Shown: positions 37,830-45,367 of the stretch, in pieces | Layout of the letters: every line of letters starts with the position of its first letter | Position numbering within the stretch: the first letter of the stretch is position 1 | NCBI RefSeq assembly: GCF_008838325.1 | Contig: NZ_CP042829.1 | Span: 744,001 to 808,000 of the forward strand | Source of the DNA: Tepidiforma bonchosmolovskayae | Lineage (GTDB): Bacteria; Chloroflexota; Dehalococcoidia; Tepidiformales; Tepidiformaceae | Direction of reading: 5' to 3' | Length of the DNA stretch: 64,000 bases | Notes under the pieces: model-generated | The model's input: the letters and a program-made list of their open reading frames with translations, nothing else | The model's database searches: none | Told to the model about the DNA's origin: nothing | Translations under genes and position numbers: made by a program

Positions 37830-38965
37830 GCGACCTCGCCGCGGCAGATGGTGGCGGCGACATGGAGGTCGTGGTCGAGGAGGACGATGTCGGCATCGAA
37901 GCCGGGTTCGAGCTGACCCTTGCGGTCGGCGGCGCCGGCGACGCGGGCGGGGTTGGTGCTGGCGAGGCGGAAGGCGGCGGGAAGGTCGAGACCGAAGATC
38001 TCCACGGCGTTGCGGAAGTGGACGTCGAAGGTGGCGACGCTGCCGACGATGGTGCCATCGGCCTTGCGGGCGTGGGCTCCGGAGACGGTGATCTCCTCGC
38101 CGGCGAAGACGGCCTGGCCGGCATCGACGCCGGCGAGGTGGAGGTTATCGGTCACGATGACGGCCCGGAGCGGGCCGAGGAGGCGGTAGGCGAGGCGGAG
38201 GACGGCCGGCTCGACGTGGGCGCCGTCGCAGATCAGTTCGCAGGTGACATCCGGGGCTTCGAGGGCGGCGACGACGGGGCCGCCTTCGCGCTGGTGGATG
38301 GGGCGCATGGCGTTGAAGAGGTGAGTGACGTGGGCGATGCCGGCTTCGAAGCCGTGGCGGCATTCGGGCACGGTGGCGTCGGTGTGGCCGAGCGCGGGTA
38401 CGGCGCCGAGGCGGGCGATGGTGTGGATGAGGGGCAGCGCACCGGGCAGCTCGGGGGCGACGGTGACCTGGCGGACGAGCCCGCCGGCCGCCTCGTGGAA
38501 GGTTTCGTACTCGGCGATCGAGGGCTCGCGGAGGTAGTGCGCGGGGAAGGCGCCGCGTCGGATGGGGTTGAGGAAGGGGCCCTCAAGGTGGAACCCGAGC
38601 GGTTCGGCTGAGCCGGGCAGGGGCTGGATCGCCGGGCGCAGGGCGGACAGGCGGGCGGCGGTAGCGGCGGCATCGGGGCCGACGGTGGAGACGAGGAAGG
38701 CGGTGACGCCGCGGGAGGGCGCCCAGGCGGCATAGGCGGCGACTTCGGCGGGGTCGTCGCTGAAAAAGGTGCGGCCGCCGCCGCCGTGGACGTGGACATC
38801 GATGAAGCCGGGGCCGGCGGTCAGCCCTTCGGCATCGAGGATTTCGGCGCCGGGCGCTTCGAGGTCGCGGCCGACGGCGACAATGCGGGGCCCCTGGACG
38901 AGGATATCGGCGCGGTGGGGGCCTGAGGGGCTGGCGACAACGGTGTTGCGGATGAGGAGGGACAT
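37814..38965 (-). CDS. nagA: N-acetylglucosamine-6-phosphate deacetylase
   Basis: 383-residue amidohydrolase that deacetylates GlcNAc-6-P for amino-sugar recycling. GPGFIDVHVHGGGG (about 52-65), FHLEGPFLNPIRRGAF (metal Glu), LGHTDA, VTHLFNAMRPIHQREGG and VTDNLHLAG are the metal and substrate blocks. The usual catalytic VTDAM is VTDNL here. ATG 38965 lacks a strong ribosome site. nagB and transport genes are not adjacent. It is divergent from an LCP-family gene. Confidence 0.92.
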   Translation of the reverse strand: MSLLIRNTVVASPSGPHRADILVQGPRIVAVGRDLEAPGAEILDAEGLTAGPGFIDVHVHGGGGRTFFSDDPAEVAAYAAWAPSRGVTAFLVSTVGPDAAATAARLSALRPAIQPLPGSAEPLGFHLEGPFLNPIRRGAFPAHYLREPSIAEYETFHEAAGGLVRQVTVAPELPGALPLIHTIARLGAVPALGHTDATVPECRHGFEAGIAHVTHLFNAMRPIHQREGGPVVAALEAPDVTCELICDGAHVEPAVLRLAYRLLGPLRAVIVTDNLHLAGVDAGQAVFAGEEITVSGAHARKADGTIVGSVATFDVHFRNAVEIFGLDLPAAFRLASTNPARVAGAADRKGQLEPGFDADIVLLDHDLHVAATICRGEVAYRRA

Positions 38966-39045
38966 GACGGCTTTACCCGGAAGCTTGACTGAGCGGTAGA
39001 CGGCGGAGAAGGTGAGGGGCAACCTCCCTGGAGGCTGGCGGGGCA

Positions 39046-40386
39046 GTGAGCACCGGAGTGACGCGGCGGCGAGCCGCCGCTGCAGGGATTGTTGTCGGCT
39101 TCCTTGCCGCGGTCTACGTCGCACTGGTCGTGCTTGGACGGGTCGACCAGTACCTGTTCCCGGCGAACGAGGTGGCGGTGCCGGCCGTGCCGGCAAAGGT
39201 GCCGGGGACCGACCTCGGCGTGAACGTGTCGCTGCCGGGGGTTTCGGAGCAAGGGCCGAAGCCGTGGACGCCGGATGCGCGGCTGAACATCCTGGTGCTG
39301 GGGATTGATAAGCGGCCGGGGCAGCCGGAGGACGGAAGCTACCGGAGCGACACGATGTTCATCGCGAGCATCGACACCCATGCGGGACGGCTGCAGCTGC
39401 TGGCGATACCGCGGGACTTCTGGGCGGAGATCCCGTACGGGAATACGCCGGGGGTGTGGGCCGAGAACAAGATCAACGCGGCGTACTCGTACGGGCAGTT
39501 CTACAGGTACCCGGGGGGCGGAGCGGCAGCGGCGGTCGCGGCGGTGCAGCACAACCTGAACATCACCATCCGGCACTACGTGGTGATCGACTGGGAGGGG
39601 TTCGTGCGGCTGATCGATGCGCTGGGGGGCATCGACATCGACGTGCCGGAGACGATTTCGGACTTCGGGACGGACGTGCTGGAGGTCTTTCCAAACAACA
39701 CGGTGCAGGCAGGCCGGCAGCATATGGACGGCAGGCAGGCGCTGGGGTACTCGCGGGTGCGGGTCGACGGCGACCTGAAGCGGATTGAGCGGCAGCAGCT
39801 GGTGATCCGGGCGGTTGCGGAGAAGGCCGTGAGCCTGGGGTATATCGCGCGGATCCCGGAGCTGTGGAGCGCCTACCGGGACGCGTTCAAGACCGATATC
39901 GACAACGGGCTGATCCCGGGGTATGCGCTGATGGCGCGGCAGGTGGACCTCGGGAGGATCGAGACGTTCTCGCTCGGGAAGGCGATGTACGGCGGGGTCT
40001 CGGAGGACGGCCAGCTGATCCTGCTGCCGAACCGGGAGCAGATGTACGCGATCATCGATGAATTCCTGGCAGACCCGCAGGCGCGAGATGAGGCGCCGAA
40101 GATCGCGCTGGTGACGCCGCCGGGCGGGCAGGCCGCGGGGAAGGCGGCACTGGCCCATCTCGCGGCATGGGGAATCTCGGAGGCGTGGGTGACGGTGGTG
40201 GCGGGCGACGGGACGGGGCAGGCCGGGATTGTTGATGTGACGGGCAAGCCGTACACGGCGGGGAAGCTGACCGGGCTGTTCGACCTGCGCATGCAGAACC
40301 CCGACGGCACGGAGCCGCCGGGGTTCGACATCGTGGTTCGGCTGGGCGAGAACACGGCGCTGCAGACGCCGAAGGGCGGGAACTAG
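39046..40386 (+). CDS. LytR-CpsA-Psr (LCP) family protein
   Basis: 446-residue membrane-anchored protein. One helix at about 13-33, then the LCP domain: LNILVLGIDKRPG (about 80-92), YRSDTMFIASID, AIPRDFWAEIP, HYVVIDWEGFVRLIDALGGIDIDVPE, and ALGYSRVRVDGDLKRIERQQ with the pyrophosphate-binding Arg residues. A ~100-residue C-terminal domain resembles LytR_C. LCP enzymes transfer polyprenyl-linked glycans to the cell wall. The GTG start has GGGGCA. Confidence 0.92.
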   Translation: MSTGVTRRRAAAAGIVVGFLAAVYVALVVLGRVDQYLFPANEVAVPAVPAKVPGTDLGVNVSLPGVSEQGPKPWTPDARLNILVLGIDKRPGQPEDGSYRSDTMFIASIDTHAGRLQLLAIPRDFWAEIPYGNTPGVWAENKINAAYSYGQFYRYPGGGAAAAVAAVQHNLNITIRHYVVIDWEGFVRLIDALGGIDIDVPETISDFGTDVLEVFPNNTVQAGRQHMDGRQALGYSRVRVDGDLKRIERQQLVIRAVAEKAVSLGYIARIPELWSAYRDAFKTDIDNGLIPGYALMARQVDLGRIETFSLGKAMYGGVSEDGQLILLPNREQMYAIIDEFLADPQARDEAPKIALVTPPGGQAAGKAALAHLAAWGISEAWVTVVAGDGTGQAGIVDVTGKPYTAGKLTGLFDLRMQNPDGTEPPGFDIVVRLGENTALQTPKGGN

Positions 40387-40772
40387 CTCCCGGTGACGGT
40401 GACGGTCGCTTTCATCTGCGGGTGGTAGTCGCAGGTGATTTTGTAGGATCCGGGCTGCTGGAAGACCCAGGTGAAGACGTCGTTCTTCTTCATGTTGCCC
40501 GAGACGTTCTTGCCGTCGATGTCGACGGTGTGGAGTGCGGTTTCGCTGTTCTTGAAGTAGACGGTTTCGCCGACTTTGACGGTGAGCTGGCTGGGGTTGA
40601 ACTGGAGCTTATCCTGGTCGATGAGCGGGGCGCCGGCGGGGATGCGGCTGTCGGAGCCGTCGGCGACGCCCTTGTCGGACGAGCTGCTGCTGCCGCCGCC
40701 GCAGGCGGCGAGGGCGAGCGCGGCGGCGACGGCGAGTGTGGCTACGAGTACGGGGCGGGTGAAGCGGTGCAT
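40383..40772 (-). CDS. Cupredoxin (plastocyanin-like) lipoprotein
   Basis: 129-residue exported copper protein. Lipobox LAAC with Cys24; Ser-rich linker; cupredoxin domain with type 1 copper ligands His81 (ALHTVDI), Cys114, His117 and Met120 (TCDYHPQM). It can shuttle electrons outside the membrane. AAGGAGG precedes the start. It overlaps the convergent LCP gene by four bases. No oxidase gene is nearby in the window. Confidence 0.92.
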   Translation of the reverse strand: MHRFTRPVLVATLAVAAALALAACGGGSSSSSDKGVADGSDSRIPAGAPLIDQDKLQFNPSQLTVKVGETVYFKNSETALHTVDIDGKNVSGNMKKNDVFTWVFQQPGSYKITCDYHPQMKATVTVTGS

Positions 40773-41133
40773 GGCCAGATGAATCCTCCTTCCCGCGGGC
40801 TGCGCGCGGGTCCTGTCGTTTCCAGTGTGCCCAATCCGCGCCGGGGATGGCGTGCGGCGGGCGAGCGGGTCGACAGGTTCGATGGTGCCATTGACGGGGG
40901 CTATGGAGCCGGCCGAAGGTCCGTTCCGGGGGCGCCGATAGCCCGTTTCGAGGGCGGCGGGTGAAGCCCGGGGAAACGGTGCGAGGCCCCGTTCACGGCG
41001 GGGCCTCGCGGAGCGGGAGGCGGGGTGCGCGACCCGGGAAGAAGCGCTGCGGCAGGTTCAGGGTGTGCGAAACTGTTGAAATGGTCAAGCAGTTACGCGA
41101 TTCGAGTGGCGTGGAGGGCGGGGCTGTGCTGAA
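40773..41133. other. 361-base spacer with one terminator-like hairpin
   Basis: No supported gene. It contains the cupredoxin ribosome site and promoter area, a possible short hairpin near 40793-40812, the strong hairpin at 40981-41009, and a weak promoter-like TTGAAA near 41074 ahead of the zinc-ribbon gene. Confidence 0.6.
40981..41009. terminator. Orphan terminator-like hairpin
   Basis: An 11-bp perfect stem (40981-40991 with 40999-41009) with a seven-base loop in the spacer. On the plus strand no gene precedes it except the LCP gene 595 bases away, across the antisense cupredoxin gene; on the minus strand it could stop read-through from the gene at 41551. Confidence 0.5.
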
Positions 41134-41262
41134 ATGGCCGGCATGGGCGACAGCAGCATCCCGGTGCAGGTGTGCCCGCGGTGCGGCTCAGCGATGGCGG
41201 ACATCAAAGGTTCGCGGCTGGCCGTCTGCCGGCGGTGCGGCTACAAAGACGACTGCTGCTGA
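41134..41262 (+). CDS. Mini zinc-ribbon protein
   Basis: 42 residues from ATG 41134 (39 if ATG 41143). Two knuckles, VCPRCGSAMAD and VCRRCGYKDDCC, give a CPxCG...CxxCG zinc ribbon, 17 residues apart. It would bind one Zn2+ and perhaps nucleic acid or protein. A second zinc-ribbon gene lies 11 bases downstream on the opposite strand. Clean four-cysteine spacing supports it despite its small size. Confidence 0.65.
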   Translation: MAGMGDSSIPVQVCPRCGSAMADIKGSRLAVCRRCGYKDDCC

Positions 41263-41272
41263 CGGCCCGGTG

Positions 41273-41551
41273 TCAGGCAGCGCGGCCCCGCTTCCGTTTC
41301 GGGGTATCGAAGGCGGCGAGCTGCTGGCGCATGCGCTGGATGCGGCGGAGGCGGTAGGAGCTGGCCACCGGCATGGCATCATCGAGGTAGACGGGGCCCT
41401 GGCAGCGGGCGCAGCGGACGGGTGCAGCGGGGTCGGTGCCGGGCAGGAGGGGGCGGAGTCCTGCGAAGGTGAGCGGCGCACCCTTGGGGCCGACCCAGCG
41501 GGCCGTGATGTGGCCGCAGTGCAGGCATTTGAGGTCGCCGGTGACGAGCAT
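41273..41551 (-). CDS. Zinc-ribbon hypothetical protein
   Basis: 92 residues from ATG 41551, chosen because GGGAGG lies six bases upstream; an upstream GTG at 41590 lacks one. Cys pairs KCLHCGH (about 8-14) and RCARCQG (about 46-52) form a zinc ribbon, followed by a helical, strongly basic C terminus (PKRKRGRAA). Might bind nucleic acid. Family not recognised. Convergent with the mini zinc-ribbon gene. Confidence 0.7.
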   Translation of the reverse strand: MLVTGDLKCLHCGHITARWVGPKGAPLTFAGLRPLLPGTDPAAPVRCARCQGPVYLDDAMPVASSYRLRRIQRMRQQLAAFDTPKRKRGRAA

Positions 41552-41685
41552 GCTTGGCCTCCCAGTGATGGTGGGAGGAGTATTCGTCACCGTGTGCGGA
41601 TGCCGGATTGGGGAGATCCCGCGATGCGGCCGGGAAAATCCCGCGATGCGCAGCGGCGGGGCCTGCGTTCCGGGGCCGGTGCGGG

Positions 41686-42516
41686 CTACGGGTCGTGGAT
41701 GATGGCGTCGATGCGGTAGCGCATCGTGCCCTGGGGGGCTTCGACCTCGACTTCTTCGCCGACGCGGCGGCCGAGGAGGACGCGGCCCACAGGGGATTCG
41801 ACGCTGATCTTCTTCTCAGCGGGGTTGGCTTCGCGCGGGCCGACGAGCTGGTAGGTCACCTGAATGTTGCGCTCGAGGAAGGTGACCGTGACGCCGGAGC
41901 CGATGGCGGCGACGTCGGCATCGAGTTCGGAGCGGTCGGCGACGACGGCGCGCTTGAGTGATTCTTCAAGCTGGCGGCGGCGGTTCTCGGCGAGGGCGAG
42001 GGCTTCGCGGGCGGCGTGGTAGGGGGCGTTCTCGCGGAGGTCGCCGTCGGAGCGCGCGGTTTCGACGGCGCGGATGAGGTCGGGGATGCGGCGCTCGAGT
42101 TCGGCGAGCTCGCGCCTGAGGGCTTCAATGCCTTCGGCGGTCATTTCGATGGGGGTTTCGACGACGCGGGTGCTGGCGCTGGTGGCGCGGGGGCCGTTCG
42201 CCTTCGGGAGGCGGAGGCCGGTGCCCAGGTTGCGCTCGGTGTACCCCTTGTTCTTGAGGAACCTGAACCAGGCCTTGAGGGCGTCGAGGCGACGCTGGCC
42301 GTTGGGGTCGGTGGGACGGAGGTTGCGCTCGCCGTACTGCTCGACGATGGCGGGGGTGAGGTCAGCGGTGATGCGGTCGAGGCCGATGTCGTTGCAGAAC
42401 TTTTCGGCGTAGGCGGCGTATTCGCGCTCGGCGGGTTTGAGGCTGGCGGAGAACTGTCGAAGGGCTTCGCGGAGGGTGACCTGGGTGGCCGGTACTCCAG
42501 CGGGCGTTTGTGTCAT
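41686..42516 (-). CDS. greA: GreA-type transcript cleavage factor with N-terminal recombinase-like core-binding domain
   Basis: 276 residues, versus about 158 for GreA. Residues 14-106 resemble the SAM-like core-binding domain of tyrosine recombinases (LREALRQFSASLKPAEREYA, then RRLDALKAWFRFLKNKGY and LRLPK). Residues 123-195 are the GreA coiled coil with the catalytic acidic tip GDLRENAPYHAA (158-169), and 205-276 the FKBP-like C domain. No recombinase catalytic domain is present. It rescues arrested RNA polymerase; the extra domain could bind DNA. ATG 42516 is 42 bases from divergent rsmG and has no clear ribosome site. Confidence 0.88.
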   Translation of the reverse strand: MTQTPAGVPATQVTLREALRQFSASLKPAEREYAAYAEKFCNDIGLDRITADLTPAIVEQYGERNLRPTDPNGQRRLDALKAWFRFLKNKGYTERNLGTGLRLPKANGPRATSASTRVVETPIEMTAEGIEALRRELAELERRIPDLIRAVETARSDGDLRENAPYHAAREALALAENRRRQLEESLKRAVVADRSELDADVAAIGSGVTVTFLERNIQVTYQLVGPREANPAEKKISVESPVGRVLLGRRVGEEVEVEAPQGTMRYRIDAIIHDP

Positions 42517-42558
42517 GGCTCTACTGTACCATTCGGGCGGGGGTTTGTGCTGTACGCA

Positions 42559-43320
42559 ATGGATAACGTTCTCGGATGGGATGACCTGGAGCGGCTGTTC
42601 GCGGGGGTTGCGGACCGGGAGGGGATTGCGCGGCTGCAGCGGCACTGGGCGCTGGTGGAGGCGGACGAGGCGGCCGGGCGGCTGACGGCGGTCGATGCCC
42701 GGGAGGCGGTGCGGCGGCAGTACGGGGAATCGCTCGAGCTGGTGCGGATTGCGGAGGAGGCGCTCGGGAGGGGCGAGGGGGTGCGCTACGCCGACATTGG
42801 CACGGGAGGCGGATGGCCGGGGCTGGTCGCGGCATGCGTGCGGCCCGGCTGGGAGGTGCACCTGGTGGAGCCGCTGCAGAAGCGGGCGCGGTTCCTCGAG
42901 GCGGCAGCCCGGGAGCTGGGATGCACGAACGTGACCGTGCACGCGCTGCGGGCGGAGGAGGCGGGACGGGGGCCGCTGCGGGAGGCGTGCGGGCTGGTGA
43001 CCGCGCGGGCAGTGGCGGAGCTGCGGGTGGTGCTGGAGTATGCGGCGCCGCTGGCGGCGGTGGGCGGGGTGATTGCGCTCCCGAAAGGGAGCCGGCTGGA
43101 GGAGGAGCTCGCGGCTGCGGAGACGGCGATTGGGGAACTCGGGTGCGAGCTGGATGCGATCCTGCCGATGCGGCCGGAGGTGAGCGAGACGGTGCGGGTG
43201 GCGCTGCTGCGGAAGCGCGCGTCCTGCCCGGGGCGGTATCCCCGGCGTGTGGGGCTGCCGGAGCGGCGGCCGATCGGCGGGCCGGTGCGCCGCACAGGCG
43301 TCATTGGCGCAGATTGCTGA
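42559..43320 (+). CDS. rsmG: 16S rRNA m7G527 methyltransferase RsmG
   Basis: 253-residue SAM methyltransferase acting on G527 of 16S rRNA. ADIGTGGGWPGLVAACVRP is the RsmG motif I, followed by VEPLQKRARFLEAAARELG, VTARAVAELRVVLEYAAPL and ALPKGSRLEEEL. A Pro/Arg-rich extension of about 30 residues follows the usual end. ATG 42559 or GTG 42547 could be the start; GTG has GGGGG close by. parA/parB or mnmG, often neighbours, are absent. Confidence 0.92.
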   Translation: MDNVLGWDDLERLFAGVADREGIARLQRHWALVEADEAAGRLTAVDAREAVRRQYGESLELVRIAEEALGRGEGVRYADIGTGGGWPGLVAACVRPGWEVHLVEPLQKRARFLEAAARELGCTNVTVHALRAEEAGRGPLREACGLVTARAVAELRVVLEYAAPLAAVGGVIALPKGSRLEEELAAAETAIGELGCELDAILPMRPEVSETVRVALLRKRASCPGRYPRRVGLPERRPIGGPVRRTGVIGADC

Positions 43321-43351
43321 TCATTTCATTCGCGTGTTGGCAGCCGCGTGC

Positions 43352-43357
43352 TATAGT
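43352..43357 (+). promoter_or_regulatory. Extended -10 promoter-like element
   Basis: TGCTATAGT gives an extended -10 (TGnTATAGT), 63 bases before the Yip1-like start. No good -35 box. Confidence 0.4.
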
Positions 43358-43420
43358 GCCGCGCAACTGGCGGGAGACCATTCGATGGCCGCCAGAAACG
43401 GAAGGCATGCAGGAGGCAGC

Positions 43421-44011
43421 ATGGACCCGAACGTCATTGTCAATCACGTGATGCGGCTGGTGCGGTTCGACACCAGCGTCTTCGACGAGGTCCGCGACGA
43501 TGCGAACGAGCTGATCCCGGCGCTGGTGGTGGCGGCGGTTGCGTCGCTGCTGGCAGGGCTCGGCGCGACGCTCTTCTGGGAGTTCAACTTCGACTTCGGC
43601 CCGAAGAGCCCGTGGCTGAACCTGTTCATCCTGGGCGGCATCTTCATGGCGGCGCTGTACGCGGTGTGGGTGCTCGTCGTGTACGTGATGCTGGCGCAGG
43701 TGTACAAGGCCTCGGCCGATGTGCAGTCGCTCTTCCGGACGATGGGGTATGCGGCGTGGCCGCTGGCCCTGAGCGTGCTGATGTTCATCCCGGTGCTGTA
43801 CCCGGTGTTCGCGCTGGGTTCGATCGTCCTGCTGTTCGTGATGAGCATCTATGCGGCGCAGTCGGTGACGAATGCTGACTCGACGCAGGTGGTGATGGCG
43901 AACCTGGCCGGGATGGTGGTGTTCACGCTGGTGCTGAGCATCATCGCGTTCTCGAGCGACACGACGATCATCGGCGCAGGTATTTTCGCGATCCTGCAGC
44001 AGATTCCGTAG
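43421..44011 (+). CDS. Yip1-domain-like membrane protein
   Basis: 196-residue integral membrane protein. After a soluble N terminus (MRLVRFDTSVFDEVRDDANELIPAL) there are five hydrophobic helices (about 31-50, 66-95, 110-130, 130-155, 165-190), as in bacterial Yip1-family proteins. ATG 43421 has a perfect AGGAGG site. Function in bacteria is unknown. It is ended by a T-rich terminator. Confidence 0.75.
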   Translation: MDPNVIVNHVMRLVRFDTSVFDEVRDDANELIPALVVAAVASLLAGLGATLFWEFNFDFGPKSPWLNLFILGGIFMAALYAVWVLVVYVMLAQVYKASADVQSLFRTMGYAAWPLALSVLMFIPVLYPVFALGSIVLLFVMSIYAAQSVTNADSTQVVMANLAGMVVFTLVLSIIAFSSDTTIIGAGIFAILQQIP

Positions 44012-44038
44012 CGCCCGGGCGGCAGCGCGGGCAGGGCC

Positions 44039-44083
44039 GACAGCGGGGACTCCGGGCTCCGGAGGCTCCGCTGTCGCTGTTTT
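44039..44083 (+). terminator. Intrinsic terminator with T-run
   Basis: An 8-bp outer stem (44039-44046 with 44068-44075) encloses an inner CTCCGG/CCGGAG stem, followed by GCTGTTTT. Confidence 0.75.
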
Positions 44084-44126
44084 CCGGGCGAGGTTCTAGC
44101 GGCCAACCGTGGGATGATGGGCGGCA

Positions 44127-45329
44127 ATGTCTCCGGAAGTCGTCGCCCGGCGTAATACGCGCCTCTACTACGCGTTCGTCCTGTTCAACGACTTCGGGCT
44201 CTGGTTCGGCATCTGGATCAAGTACCTGGTGGTCGAGCGCGGGCTGGAGCTGAAGTACATCCTGCTGATGGACCTGCCGTTCTGGTTCGCCGTGGCGGCG
44301 CTGGAGGCGCCGTTCGGGGCGCTGGCCGATCGGGTGGGCCACAGCAGGGTGCTGGCGCTCGGGGCTGCGGTGTATGCGCTGACGATCCTCGGGTTCGGGC
44401 TTACGACGAACTACTGGATGCTGTTCGCGGACTACATGCTCTGGGCGGTGGCGCAGGCGTGCCGGAGCGGGGCGGACCAGGCGATCGTGTTCGATTCGCT
44501 GAAGGCCGCGGGGCGGGAGGACCGGTTCGCGCGGATTGCCGGGCGGGGTTTTGCGCTGACGATGACGGGCGGGCTGGCGGGCATCGTGCTGGGCGGGTTT
44601 GCGGCCGCGACCTGGGGGATGACGTTCACGGTGCAGGTGAGCGCGGTGACGCCCCTGGTCGCGATGGCGGCGGCGCTGCTGATGGTGGACCCGCGGCTGA
44701 CCCATGCGCGGCGGCCGTACCTGGAGCAGGTGCGCAGCGGATTTGCCTATGCGTGGTCGCACCCGCCGGTACGGGCGACGATGCTGCTGCTGACGGGGCT
44801 GCTGATGGTGACGTTTGCGCCGGTCGTGCTGGTGCAGCCGTTCCTGATCGTGCACGAGGTGCCGACGGGGCTGTTCGGGGTGTTCCAGGCGCCGGTCCGG
44901 CTGGTGGGCCTTGCGGCGGCGCTGGTGGCGTGGAGGGTGACGGCGCGGGCCGGCCGCGACCGGGTGGTGGGAGCGGCGTGCCTCAGCGTGGTGGCGGCGT
45001 TCGCCGGCCTGGCGCTCTGGGACTCGGTGGCCGCGTTTTCGCTGTTTGCGGTGCCGGCGGCAGTGCAGGGGCTCATCCGGCCGACCCTGGATGCCTACAT
45101 CAACGAGCACACGCCAAGCGACCGGCGGGCGACGGTCCTCAGCGTGGTGTCGCTGGCGTTCAGCGTGCAGGTCGGGTTTCTGGAGGCGACGCTCGGTTTC
45201 ATCACCGACGACATCGGCATCCGGGCGGCGTTTGCGTTCACGGCGGCGGCCTTCGCGGTTCTGCTGCCGCCGCTGTACTTCGCGTGGCGGCGCGTGTATC
45301 GAGAGACAGCTGCAGCCGGCACACGGTAA
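44127..45329 (+). CDS. MFS transporter
   Basis: 400-residue permease with about 12 helices. The A-motif-like loop is GALADRVGHSRVLALG (about 60-75); FDSLKAAGREDRFARIAGRG follows helix 4, a feature of exporters related to the tetracycline/macrolide-type MFS group. Start ATG 44127. The stop lies in the loop of a perfect hairpin. Substrate unknown. Confidence 0.87.
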   Translation: MSPEVVARRNTRLYYAFVLFNDFGLWFGIWIKYLVVERGLELKYILLMDLPFWFAVAALEAPFGALADRVGHSRVLALGAAVYALTILGFGLTTNYWMLFADYMLWAVAQACRSGADQAIVFDSLKAAGREDRFARIAGRGFALTMTGGLAGIVLGGFAAATWGMTFTVQVSAVTPLVAMAAALLMVDPRLTHARRPYLEQVRSGFAYAWSHPPVRATMLLLTGLLMVTFAPVVLVQPFLIVHEVPTGLFGVFQAPVRLVGLAAALVAWRVTARAGRDRVVGAACLSVVAAFAGLALWDSVAAFSLFAVPAAVQGLIRPTLDAYINEHTPSDRRATVLSVVSLAFSVQVGFLEATLGFITDDIGIRAAFAFTAAAFAVLLPPLYFAWRRVYRETAAAGTR

Positions 45330-45342
45330 CCGTGCCGGCTGC
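45312..45342. terminator. Hairpin spanning the MFS stop codon
   Basis: An 11-bp perfect stem (45312-45322 with 45332-45342); the TAA stop at 45327-45329 is in its loop. It sits between convergent genes and could terminate both. Confidence 0.6.
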
Positions 45343-45367
45343 GGGCGGATGAACGAACGGGGATGCC

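Noticed and set aside
40800-40900. A GGTTCGATGG-like T-loop suggesting a tRNA
   Set aside because: No acceptor or T-stem pairing around it, and no anticodon arm; no tRNA was found anywhere in the window.
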